From a virus, in the IMG/VR virus record IMGVR_UViG_3300009180_000062, positions 1 through 48,125 of that record: a stretch of DNA of 48,125 bases, one strand, 5' to 3'. Below, piece after piece: positions 14,901-22,218 of the stretch. Under the pieces are notes generated by a model. That model was not told the DNA's origin. It made no database searches and saw only the letters and a list, made by a program, of their open reading frames with translations. A program made the position numbers and the translations under genes. Numbering within the stretch: position 1 is the first letter of the stretch; every line of letters begins with the position of its first letter.

Positions 14901-15416
14901 ATTAAAAAAAATTGTGTTTAGGATAAAATCTGAGCACAATTTTTTTGTTTCTAAAACAGCAGTTAAATTAACTTCTTTTAATAGTCCGTAGCTATCTATT
15001 TTATAGATTTGAATAAAAAAATTATCAGAAAAGAATCCACTCATATCATGTGAATCATTTTTATTTATCCTGATATTTATTAGAATATTTTTAAAATAAA
15101 ATCCAATATCATCTTTTAATATCTCACCAATTCCAATATCAAAAGATGTTCCAGTTTCATCAATAAGAACTACTGGCCCAGGAAAAATTGTTTCTTCAAA
15201 TCCTTCTGGATAATATTTGGTCTCTTCACCATACATAAGGCCTATATCTCTTCCTGGTAGGGCAAACGCTCTTTGTCCGAAAAAAAGATGTCCAATTAGG
15301 GCTTGATTAATTTTTAATTCAAAATTTTTCTCTAAAAAAGATTTTGCAGCCCCTATAATCTCAACCCTATGGTTTATCTCGCTGAGAAATGGATGATTAT
15401 TTTTTGGTGATTTCAC
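14868..15416 (-). CDS. unknown 182-aa protein
   Basis: A minus-strand gene convergent with the previous one. The product starts MKSPKNNHPFLSEINHRVE, contains a beta-rich middle (ETIFPGPVVLIDETGTSFD) and ends helical. Codon use is very AT-rich. No motif is recognised. It lies back to back with the UV endonuclease gene, so the 15417-15503 gap must hold its promoter. Confidence 0.6.
   Translation of the reverse strand: MKSPKNNHPFLSEINHRVEIIGAAKSFLEKNFELKINQALIGHLFFGQRAFALPGRDIGLMYGEETKYYPEGFEETIFPGPVVLIDETGTSFDIGIGEILKDDIGFYFKNILINIRINKNDSHDMSGFFSDNFFIQIYKIDSYGLLKEVNLTAVLETKKLCSDFILNTIFFNLEKLSSSRVV
14905..14946. terminator. A/T-tailed hairpin, likely bidirectional terminator
   Basis: AAAAAAATTGTG (14905-14916) pairs with CACAATTTTTTT (14935-14946) around an 18-base loop. 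It lies just after the plus-strand stop at 14900 and inside the end of the opposing gene. The stem is AT-rich, so its strength is uncertain. Confidence 0.6.
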
Positions 15417-15503
15417 TCTTGATAGAAAAAAAATTCATAGTTTTTAAGCCAGCTATAGACGAAGGGCCTCACCGTGATTAGCTTATCGGGGCAAGGAGGC
15501 AGC

Positions 15504-16433
15504 ATGGTTCGCTACGGTTACGCCTGTATTTCGTCTTTTCTAGAGCAAAAGCTCGGCAAGTCGGCTCCAACAACAAACAGAACAATGATCAGAAAGACTT
15601 TTGATCAGAAGGGTGTAAATTACGCATCAGATCTTGCCTTGCAGAATTGCAAAGACCTTCTTCCTATTCTAAAGTCAAATGTTCAAAATAATATATTTTT
15701 CTTTAGACTTTCATCTAATCTTTTTCCTTGGGCCTCAGAGTATGAAATTGAAAGTCTAAAGGATTATCAGGGTATTTCCCTTGCACTAAAAGAGGCTGGA
15801 GATTTTGCAAGGGATAATGGCATTAGAATTACAAGTCATCCAGGGCCATTCAATAAACTCTGTTCTGAGTCAGAATCTGTAGTAAACAATACAATTACAG
15901 ATCTAAAGATTCACGGAGAGGTTTTTGATCTTCTAGGTCTACCAAATACACATTATGCAAAAATTAACATCCATCTTGGTGGTGCATATGGTGAAAAAGA
16001 GGTGGCAATCGCAAGATTTATCAAGAACTTCAAAAGACTGCCCGATGCTGTAAGCAAGAGACTTACCATCGAGAATGATGATAAGGCTTCTCTTTATTCA
16101 ACAAAAGAGCTTGTTGAAGATCTTTTCCCACACACCGGAATTCCTGTAGTTCATGATCAGCACCATCATCTATTCTGTGATGGTGGCCTAACACAAGAAG
16201 AGGCCATGAGACTTGCTGCTACAACATGGCCAGCAGGAATTAGGCCTGTAATTCATTATTCAGAGTCACTCTCTGAAGAAGTTGGTGATCCAAAGATCAA
16301 GCCACAAGCACATTCCGATTACATCAGAAAAGAAATTAACACCTACGGAATGGAAGTAGATGTTATGGTAGAGGCAAAAATGAAAGATCTCGCTGTAATT
16401 AATTATTATAATAGACAAAAATCTACTACATAG
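15504..16433 (+). CDS. uvsE: UV damage endonuclease (UvsE/UVDE family)
   Basis: This 309-aa protein belongs to the UVDE TIM-barrel endonucleases, which nick DNA 5' to UV photoproducts and abasic sites to start excision repair. Family signatures are the N-terminal YGYACISS, FRLSSNLFPW, RITSHPGPF, the metal-ligand strands KINIHLGGAYG, TIENDD, VVHDQHHH and IHYSES. All three metal-binding clusters are present, so it should be active. The start is ATG 15504, four bases after AAGGAGG; an upstream GTG at 15474 overlaps the leader. In phages this gene protects or repairs DNA under sunlight, consistent with an aquatic setting (inference). Confidence 0.93.
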   Translation: MVRYGYACISSFLEQKLGKSAPTTNRTMIRKTFDQKGVNYASDLALQNCKDLLPILKSNVQNNIFFFRLSSNLFPWASEYEIESLKDYQGISLALKEAGDFARDNGIRITSHPGPFNKLCSESESVVNNTITDLKIHGEVFDLLGLPNTHYAKINIHLGGAYGEKEVAIARFIKNFKRLPDAVSKRLTIENDDKASLYSTKELVEDLFPHTGIPVVHDQHHHLFCDGGLTQEEAMRLAATTWPAGIRPVIHYSESLSEEVGDPKIKPQAHSDYIRKEINTYGMEVDVMVEAKMKDLAVINYYNRQKSTT

Positions 16434-16460
16434 ATAAAATAAATTACAAGGAGATAGTTT

Positions 16461-16676
16461 ATGCCAAGTTATGATGATGACGATGATGACTTCTTTTCAG
16501 ATGACGAAGAATCTTACAGTGAATTTGACGATGGTTATGATGATGAAGACTTTGAGGATGGATTTTCAGAATCTGATATTCAAGTAGATGAAGTATTTGA
16601 ATCATTAATTGATGATCTGACAGAAGAGCAATTAGAAGATCTTTATAATAGAATTGGGGAACATCTTTCAAAATAG
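16461..16676 (+). CDS. highly acidic small protein
   Basis: This 71-aa protein consists largely of Asp, Glu and Ser in its first 45 residues (DDDDDDFFSDDEES), followed by a helix (EVFESLIDDLTEEQLEDLYNRIGEHL). GGAG lies upstream and the spacing from uvsE is 27 bases. Acidic phage proteins often mimic DNA or bind basic host proteins, for example to block nucleases. That is a possibility rather than a finding. Confidence 0.75.
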   Translation: MPSYDDDDDDFFSDDEESYSEFDDGYDDEDFEDGFSESDIQVDEVFESLIDDLTEEQLEDLYNRIGEHLSK

Positions 16677-16700
16677 TAAAATATTTTGAAGAGGAAAAAA

Positions 16701-16997
16701 ATGTTAAGCAAATCTTATTTCTTTCACTATCGGGCCGGATCTTCTCCGGCTACGATTGTATTTAGAGTCGATCAAGTTCATGGCATAGTTATTTGGGATG
16801 CCTCATTCTGCTCTGATAAAGATCAGTTTTCAAAAAATAGAGGCAGGAATATTGCAGAATCAAGGCTAGTTAAAAGTATAAACAAATCAACATATAACTA
16901 CTTCTCTTATGATAAGCAAATAAATATAAGAGATATTAGGTGGAAGATTGTTGAGATTCTGCAAAATCACCCAAATTGTCCAGAAAGTTTTTGCTAA
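16701..16997 (+). CDS. unknown 98-aa protein
   Basis: ATG 16701 is chosen because AGAGG lies eight bases upstream; a TTG at 16686 sits before it. The product has a beta-rich N-terminus (YFFHYRAGSSPATIVFRVD) and a helical end (IRWKIVEILQNHPNCPESFC). No motif is recognised. It is the last gene before the 17.0-17.2 kb leader region. Confidence 0.6.
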   Translation: MLSKSYFFHYRAGSSPATIVFRVDQVHGIVIWDASFCSDKDQFSKNRGRNIAESRLVKSINKSTYNYFSYDKQINIRDIRWKIVEILQNHPNCPESFC

Positions 16998-17041
16998 TAC
17001 GCTTGCCAGTAAAAAATAAAATTTAGGATTAAAAGATTTTA

Positions 17042-17205
17042 TAGACGGCAAGAGTCCAGCGGGGTATAAATATAGGGTCGGGAGGTTGCGCCGCTACCCC
17101 GACAATAACCCCATTCCCCGGAGAAACCGTGTAGAGTGTAAATTACATTTGTCTTTTGAAAATTTCAAGTTTAATTAATTTTACGATTTTAAAAAGGGAT
17201 TAAAT
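17042..17205 (+). promoter_or_regulatory. promoter plus long structured leader
   Basis: TAGACG (17042-17047) and TATAAA (17065-17070) are 17 bases apart; the -10 also reads TATAAATA, the T4 late promoter core. GTCGGG (17077-17082) pairs with CCCGAC (17098-17103) exactly from the predicted +1, around a GC-rich loop. A second GC segment (CCCCATTCCCCGG) and then a 70-base AT-rich leader lead to the ATG at 17206. No ORF or tRNA fold was found in this 208-base gap. Confidence 0.65.
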
Positions 17206-17454
17206 ATGGATAACGCAAGCGTAGCTTTTGCAGCAGGCTTTGATGAGTTTGGTTGTTTTCACATTAGTGATTTTGAGGTAGGAAACGCAATCCTAGTTAA
17301 GACAGATGATGGAAAGGTTCGTGGTCTAGTTAAGGAGGTAGTTCAGAAGAGTGGAACAATCTTCTATCGTCACCGCTCTGGAACTGAAGTATGCAACATT
17401 AATGATGTCGTATTTCTTTCAGACTCAGAGCGAGGTTGGCTTGGAAATGTCTGA
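17206..17454 (+). CDS. unknown 82-aa beta-rich protein
   Basis: The product reads like a small barrel: VGNAILVKTDDGKVRGLVKEV, GTIFYRHRSGTEV, INDVVFLSDS. It is the first gene of the leader-bearing unit starting near 17077, with codon use slightly richer in GC than its neighbours. Its 3' end overlaps the next gene by eight bases. Role unknown. Confidence 0.7.
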   Translation: MDNASVAFAAGFDEFGCFHISDFEVGNAILVKTDDGKVRGLVKEVVQKSGTIFYRHRSGTEVCNINDVVFLSDSERGWLGNV

Positions 17455-17740
17455 TGAAAAGAGGATGGATGAAGTTATGAAGAAAATCTTCATCCTCTTG
17501 AATGAAGAAAAAGTTTCACCATATGACGCTCTTATGATTGCAGAGGAAATATTTCAAACTTCGGTTGAAAGAGTTGCCGCCGCTCAAAATATCAACCCAG
17601 ATCAATTGCGCTATAGGCTAGCAAAGCAGATTTTTGGTGGAGACTTTGGAGTTAAAAGTGAGCCAGAAAAGAAAGTGCTAGTCGTAGGCCAAGATCATGG
17701 CTGGGTCGGAAATACAAAGACAACTACTGAAAATAACTAA
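17447..17740 (+). CDS. unknown helical protein, 97 aa
   Basis: The start ATG 17447 lies within the end of the previous gene and has GAGG about 13 bases upstream; a longer ORF from 17351 would overlap that gene for 100 bases and is unlikely. The helical middle (EVMKKIFILLNEEKVSPYDALMIAEE...ERVAAAQNINPDQL) could be a small dimerisation domain. No motif is recognised. Confidence 0.65.
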   Translation: MSDEKRMDEVMKKIFILLNEEKVSPYDALMIAEEIFQTSVERVAAAQNINPDQLRYRLAKQIFGGDFGVKSEPEKKVLVVGQDHGWVGNTKTTTENN

Positions 17741-17750
17741 GGAGTTTATA

Positions 17751-17924
17751 ATGGCAAAAGCAAAAAATACTGATAAAGATATCTCAAAGTTATTTGAGTC
17801 AACTACAGAAGAGACCCCCGCAAAAAAGACAGAAGAGGTAGAGGACGTACAGAGCGCAGCAGACCTTCTAGAAAAGATGAAGAAAGAAGGCAAATCCTAT
17901 ATTCGCATTAAGAAACTTTTTTAA
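17751..17924 (+). CDS. small charged protein, 57 aa
   Basis: ATG 17751 follows AAGGAG by six bases. The product is a Lys/Glu-rich, probably disordered N-terminus (KAKNTDKDISKLFESTTEE) with a helical C-terminus (AADLLEKMKKEGKSYIRIKKLF). It is part of the tight run 17206-18191. Function unknown. Confidence 0.65.
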   Translation: MAKAKNTDKDISKLFESTTEETPAKKTEEVEDVQSAADLLEKMKKEGKSYIRIKKLF

Positions 17925-17933
17925 GGAGAAAAA

Positions 17934-18191
17934 ATGAATACCGATACCACTACTCAGCAGACAAATTCACGCAGCAAAGTTCCAGCACTTGCAGATCGAG
18001 AGAAGGTAGTAAGTCGAGATTTTTCAGGATTTCGAGTTCGACTCTCTCGCGATTCCGTAGGAAAGAAGAAGCTTTCCAATCGACTTACAATTACTGTTCC
18101 AGATTCTCGTAGCGAGTCTGTAATCAAGATGACAGTAAGAGAGGCTCGTGCCCTTCAGACATTCTTGAATCAGTATCTTCCAACAGAGTGA
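17934..18191 (+). CDS. small basic protein, 85 aa
   Basis: It has an AGGAG site nine bases after the previous stop. The product has a Thr/Gln-rich N-terminus, then FRVRLSRDSVGKKKLSNRLTITVP and VREARALQTFLNQYL. Net basic charge and short strands suggest nucleic-acid or protein binding (inference). A strong terminator follows. Confidence 0.7.
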   Translation: MNTDTTTQQTNSRSKVPALADREKVVSRDFSGFRVRLSRDSVGKKKLSNRLTITVPDSRSESVIKMTVREARALQTFLNQYLPTE

Positions 18192-18203
18192 TTCTCTAAA
18201 TTA

Positions 18204-18234
18204 GCCGGAGAGGTTTACGCCTCTCCGGCATTTT
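18204..18234 (+). terminator. Rho-independent terminator
   Basis: A 10-bp perfect stem, GCCGGAGAGG / CCTCTCCGGC, with loop TTTACG is followed by ATTTTCC. It ends the 17206-18191 unit. Confidence 0.88.
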
Positions 18235-18247
18235 CCGTGGTAGACAA

Positions 18248-18916
18248 ATGCGAAAGGTTCATTGGGTTTCTTCTTCTAATGACAAAAAGACAGGAAAGGT
18301 TGTTGCATCCTATTCTACAAAAGAAAGCTGCCCAGACTCCTGCTCACTAAAAGAAGGTGGGTGTTACGCTTGGGGATTGTTTTACCTTGGTGTTCTTTCC
18401 TCAAAGATTGACAAGGGAACAATTAAGCTTAAGTCTATCACGGATGCTCTAGGAGAGCGACTACATACGGCAAGAATTGTTCGGCATAGAATTGCCGGAG
18501 ATATTGTTGGAGATGTAAAAGAAACGCTTAATGAGTGTAAGCTAGTTGAGAGCGAAGGTCTTATCAACATCGGCTATACTCATAATTGGCGAGCAGATGA
18601 AGCCCAGCCTCTAAAGAGCTACTTTAGAGCTTCCTGTGCAAACCTCGATGAAGTGATGGAGGCACGGTCTATGGGCTGGTCTGCAACACTAATCGTCCCA
18701 AAGGGAACACAGAAGTCACTTTCCTTGCCAAATGGTGAGAAGGCATTTATGTGCCCCGCTCGTCATGGCGTAGAAGGAAAGAAGGACATTACCTGTAACG
18801 ACTGCACTCTTTGTCGCGTTGATGGAAAGACGGCAGAAAAGACTGTAATGTTTGAGGTTCATGGAAATGCCGCTACATTAAAGAAGATTGGAGGAAAGGT
18901 TGGCAACATTACCTAA
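18248..18916 (+). CDS. Cys-rich phage protein of the gp88/DUF7227 kind
   Basis: This 222-aa protein has conserved-looking Cys clusters: STKESCPDSCSLKEGGCYAWG near the N-terminus and CPARHG...CNDCTLC near residues 170-195. Similar proteins occur in mycobacteriophages and other phages with no known function; the naming is from memory. The Cys spacing suggests iron-sulfur or zinc binding. Start ATG 18248 lacks a clear ribosome site. The 3' end overlaps the next gene by 17 bases. I would not assign an enzyme activity. Confidence 0.75.
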   Translation: MRKVHWVSSSNDKKTGKVVASYSTKESCPDSCSLKEGGCYAWGLFYLGVLSSKIDKGTIKLKSITDALGERLHTARIVRHRIAGDIVGDVKETLNECKLVESEGLINIGYTHNWRADEAQPLKSYFRASCANLDEVMEARSMGWSATLIVPKGTQKSLSLPNGEKAFMCPARHGVEGKKDITCNDCTLCRVDGKTAEKTVMFEVHGNAATLKKIGGKVGNIT

Positions 18917-19295
18917 AATTTTGAAAACTTATAAGGTAGACAAGATACTTGGCTATCGTCAGCTTCCACCAGAGAAAGACGGAAAGATTATTGTTGGCTG
19001 GGAGGAGCGAAACGAATTGCCAACAGGAAAAGATCTTATTATCTGTAGACCAGCAAAAAAGTCAAAGGGAGAAGTAACCATAGCCACAAAGGATGATTAT
19101 ATAAGCTTCTTTGCAGTTACGGCGGCATCTAGTCCAACAGACTTTTTGCTAAAAATTAGAGATCTGAATACTGAATTAGAAGATCTAAAGCTGCAAATAG
19201 ACTTTGCAAAAAGTATGGCAGTCCTACTTACGCAAGGCACGAAGTTTTCCTGGTTAGATAGAGAATTTTTAATTATTGAAGATAAAGTTTCTTAA
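18900..19295 (+). CDS. unknown 131-aa protein, TTG start
   Basis: TTG 18900 is preceded at five bases by GGAGG inside the previous gene, a better site than the TTG at 18888. The product has a basic N-terminus (KILKTYKVDKILGYRQLPPEK) and a helical, coiled C-terminus (KIRDLNTELEDLKLQIDFAKSM). No motif is recognised. It is the last gene before the convergent minus-strand protein. Confidence 0.65.
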   Translation: MATLPKILKTYKVDKILGYRQLPPEKDGKIIVGWEERNELPTGKDLIICRPAKKSKGEVTIATKDDYISFFAVTAASSPTDFLLKIRDLNTELEDLKLQIDFAKSMAVLLTQGTKFSWLDREFLIIEDKVS

Positions 19296-19311
19296 TATAT
19301 TATCTTCAATA
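19274..19311. terminator. 12-bp AT hairpin between convergent genes
   Basis: TATTGAAGATAA (19274-19285) and TTATCTTCAATA (19300-19311) are perfect reverse complements around a 14-base loop, overlapping the plus-strand stop. The stem is symmetric and can serve both strands, but it is AT-rich. Confidence 0.6.
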
Positions 19312-19322
19312 GGCTATATTAA

Positions 19323-20558
19323 TTAGGAAAGTGCCTTTGCTGCTGACATAGAATCTTGCAGAAGTCTAAATGTTCTAAGTGCTTCTTCACGTTTGTTGTC
19401 GGCAGGTAGCTCACCAAGATCAGATTCAGATGGCATATCACTCTTAAGCTCAGAAATATGAGTTCCAGCAATTGTAGATATTGTTTTATTGTTTGAGACA
19501 TAGCCTGAAACTCCAATATCCAAAAATGATGTGCCTAAGCTGCCAAAAAAAGATCCAAATCCAAGTATAGTTGATACAATAGATGCTACCCTTGTTGCTA
19601 CAGTGGCCACACCAGCTGTAAAAAACGTGAGTATAATGGATATTATATCTTCTATTGCTGAAGCAACAGAATACCACATGTTGTACCAATGCTTCTTATA
19701 GAATATTGCAATTTTGTTTAGTCTTGTTACTCTTAGAATTTTTTCTGGAATATTTCCAAATTCTTCAATTAATTTAGAAATATATTCTGGATCTAACAGA
19801 GATTCTTCTGTTCCGAGATCTGAAAAGTTAGAAACAACTTTTTTGACAGACGCTTCAACCATATTGTACGAATTATATCCGTCTTGTACCGAATAAATAA
19901 GTGTAAATATCGGAAAGACTTTCCATATAAAACTCCATACGCCAGAGAGAGCGGCCTTTAGTCCTCTGCCTATTGCACCAGCAGCACCAGAGATTCCTTC
20001 AGCTAATCCTGACATAAAATTGCTATTTTTTACCATCAGGTATTTTGATGATGCTTCTTTCAAAAAGTTCTCATCAGAAAGCATTCTATCAAAAGCTTCT
20101 TTTTTTCTAATCAGTGTTGTTTCAAAAGAATTTCTTGATGCAATCTTTATTTCAAAATTCTCTAATGAAGAATATATATTTATATCCCTTATTATTGCGG
20201 CAGCAGCATTTTTGCCAATTTTTTTAGAAGCCGCTTTTAAAAATAGCGTATCAATAATGGACGATGCTGCGGATTTTATATTTCCAGAGGCTATTACCTT
20301 ATCAATAAATCCCGGTTCAGAAGATGCCTCTTGTAATGTGCTCTTTTCTTCTGAAGTAAGAGACTCTAGTGACTGCCTTGCAGCCTCAGCTTTTTCACTT
20401 AGATCCTCTGCAACACCAGCAGACTCTTCAACGCCAGAAACATCTAACTCTGGAGGAAGAGCTTCACTTTCAGCTTCAGCCTTTACTTGCTGCCAAGCTT
20501 CTAAGCTTCCTTCCTGTGCAACCTTTAGTAATCTTTTAATTTTCTTTAAATTTCTCAT
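19323..20558 (-). CDS. membrane-interacting probable virion protein
   Basis: This 411-aa protein starts with a basic helix (MRNLKKIKRLLKVAQEGS) like other putative virion proteins here. A helical acidic region (about 20-110) follows, then a Gly/Ala segment (GLAEGISGAAGAIGRGLKAAL) and several hydrophobic stretches: FIWKVFPIFTLIYSV (about 215-229), IISIILTFFTAGVAT (about 310-325) and SIVSTILGFGSFFGSLG. Amphipathic plus TM helices and a Gly-rich turn fit a DNA-ejection or pore-type virion protein; this is inference. It is single on the minus strand and divergent from 20577 with only 18 bases between. Confidence 0.7.
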   Translation of the reverse strand: MRNLKKIKRLLKVAQEGSLEAWQQVKAEAESEALPPELDVSGVEESAGVAEDLSEKAEAARQSLESLTSEEKSTLQEASSEPGFIDKVIASGNIKSAASSIIDTLFLKAASKKIGKNAAAAIIRDINIYSSLENFEIKIASRNSFETTLIRKKEAFDRMLSDENFLKEASSKYLMVKNSNFMSGLAEGISGAAGAIGRGLKAALSGVWSFIWKVFPIFTLIYSVQDGYNSYNMVEASVKKVVSNFSDLGTEESLLDPEYISKLIEEFGNIPEKILRVTRLNKIAIFYKKHWYNMWYSVASAIEDIISIILTFFTAGVATVATRVASIVSTILGFGSFFGSLGTSFLDIGVSGYVSNNKTISTIAGTHISELKSDMPSESDLGELPADNKREEALRTFRLLQDSMSAAKALS

Positions 20559-20576
20559 TATAACCTCGGAGTAATA
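20559..20576. promoter_or_regulatory. 18-bp divergent gap with two ribosome sites
   Basis: The gap contains CCTCGGAG: GGAG serves the plus-strand ATG 20577 and the reverse complement GAGG serves the minus-strand ATG at 20558. There is no room for promoters, so at least one must lie within the opposite coding region. Confidence 0.6.
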
Positions 20577-21575
20577 ATGTTTATCAAAAAAGATGCAAAA
20601 TTAGTAGTAGATTTAATTAAAACATATCTTCCTGAGGATCTTGCAAATAACAAAGACGTTATCATTGCCGGTGGGTTTGCTTTAAATGCATTTGTTGTAA
20701 ATGAAATACTGGAAAGTCTAAATGATAGGGCTGCTGGCTCATTAGTTGTAAAAAACTTATTTCAAAATCCCGTAGTTCCATTTTCCGATGTTGATTTATG
20801 GATAACAAATGATTGTAATGATTCTGGTTTGCAAAATTTATTTTTAAGAAAAGATAAATTTACTGCAGAGCCTGTATCATTTTCAAGCGGAGAAACTATT
20901 CGCCTAGACAGAGCATCTGATTGGGCAAATACATTTATACTTTCCGACTATAAGCAAAAGCGCAAAGTAAAGCTAAAGCCAATTCAGTGTATTGTTAGGA
21001 AGCAAGATTCTGTAGAATCACTCCTATCTTCTTTTGATCTTGGTGTTTGCTCTGTTGCAATTCATAATGGTGAATTTATTGTTCATCAATCATTCATGGA
21101 TTCCATGAATAAAAAACAGCTGACAATAAATAATGAAGGCTTAATGAGAAAGAGTCTTGCATCAAAAGTATTTCAGGCCCTAAGACACTTTAAATACTAT
21201 GAAAAAACAAACTTTGAGTTTTCAAAAGAGCTATATCAGAGAACCCTAGAGGTAATGTCTGATTCCAATACCTATTGGCAGGAGTGCAAGAAGCTTGGTC
21301 TAGTTTCTCAGTGGGGCGGAACTACTGCTGGTGTAAAAGTTAAGATTACTACCAGCGATAATTATGAGCAGGAAGTAGTCACAAAAGAAAGTACCAACAG
21401 CATGATTAAGCGGCTGGCAACTCATTTTGCCGATATGCAAAAAATGTCGCATTGGGATGTTTCTCATGCGCTTTTTGTTGGAGACTCAGATTTGTTTCCG
21501 GTAAAGAGTATTATAGAGAGAAAGCTTGCTGAGCAAAATAAGCAGGAAGCTATTATTGATTTGATTCCATTTTAA
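20577..21575 (+). CDS. nucleotidyltransferase-fold protein
   Basis: This 332-aa protein has the minimal NTase (pol-beta-like) signature: AGGFALNA (about 31-38), Asp71-Val-Asp73 in FSDVDLWI, and a third Asp154 in SFDLGVCSVAI. The three acidic residues would bind two metals for NMP transfer. The rest (about 190-332) is helical with a basic patch (RKSLASKVFQALRHFKYYEK). The substrate is unknown: it could be RNA 3' ends, a protein, or a small molecule. It precedes a DNA methyltransferase gene by seven bases. Confidence 0.8.
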   Translation: MFIKKDAKLVVDLIKTYLPEDLANNKDVIIAGGFALNAFVVNEILESLNDRAAGSLVVKNLFQNPVVPFSDVDLWITNDCNDSGLQNLFLRKDKFTAEPVSFSSGETIRLDRASDWANTFILSDYKQKRKVKLKPIQCIVRKQDSVESLLSSFDLGVCSVAIHNGEFIVHQSFMDSMNKKQLTINNEGLMRKSLASKVFQALRHFKYYEKTNFEFSKELYQRTLEVMSDSNTYWQECKKLGLVSQWGGTTAGVKVKITTSDNYEQEVVTKESTNSMIKRLATHFADMQKMSHWDVSHALFVGDSDLFPVKSIIERKLAEQNKQEAIIDLIPF

Positions 21576-21582
21576 GGTTTAA

Positions 21583-22209
21583 ATGTCAAAAATAAATATT
21601 ACCAACTTAGAAATTAAAGATTTTTTTAATCACCTAAAAGCAACCTCTAAAGTTGATCTTTGGATTACAGATCCTCCTTACCCATTTGAAAACCAAAATG
21701 GAACAGGAAGAATGAAGTTTGAAGATGGCAAAGATGATATGTATGTTAGGCTAACATACAAAAATCTAGAGTCATGTTATAATGAAATGTTTCAGATCTC
21801 AAACTCTGGATCTGGCTGCTATGTCTTTGCCAATCGTGATGGTTTATTTCCAACAAAAGATTCACTTGAAAAAGCAGGATGGACGTTTCGAAATATAATT
21901 GTTTGGGACAAGATCAATATGACAATGGGATATCATTGGCGTAATCAAGTTGAATATATTGTCTATTGCACAAAGGGTGCAACAAAGAAATACGTCACAG
22001 GTATGCCAAACATTTTTCATGAGAAAAAGCCTGCCGGATTGTCTGCAAAGCCACCCAAAATATGGGAGACAATCATGGAGCAACAGCTCAAAGAAATGGA
22101 GGTGGTTTGCGACCCATTCGCAGGTTCCGATCCTCTTTCAATTGCATTGAATAACAATCAAAATTTAATGCAAAAAATTGGCGCATCTTATAGTAATATT
22201 TATACCTAA
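21583..22209 (+). CDS. DNA methyltransferase, beta-class N4-cytosine/N6-adenine type
   Basis: This 208-aa protein has the catalytic DPPY (Asp30-Tyr33, motif IV) before the AdoMet-binding VCDPFAGS motif (about 174-181), the order of beta-class amino-methyltransferases. It would transfer a methyl group from AdoMet to A-N6 or C-N4 in DNA. At 208 aa it is compact, with a short recognition segment. No partner restriction enzyme is present, so it is probably an orphan methylase for protection against host restriction or for regulation. It precedes groEL by nine bases. Confidence 0.9.
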   Translation: MSKINITNLEIKDFFNHLKATSKVDLWITDPPYPFENQNGTGRMKFEDGKDDMYVRLTYKNLESCYNEMFQISNSGSGCYVFANRDGLFPTKDSLEKAGWTFRNIIVWDKINMTMGYHWRNQVEYIVYCTKGATKKYVTGMPNIFHEKKPAGLSAKPPKIWETIMEQQLKEMEVVCDPFAGSDPLSIALNNNQNLMQKIGASYSNIYT

Positions 22210-22218
22210 GAGGTAATC

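Noticed and set aside
17041-17130. tRNA-like GC-rich segment
   Set aside because: One hairpin fits, but no cloverleaf or acceptor stem with CCA could be drawn; it is a leader.
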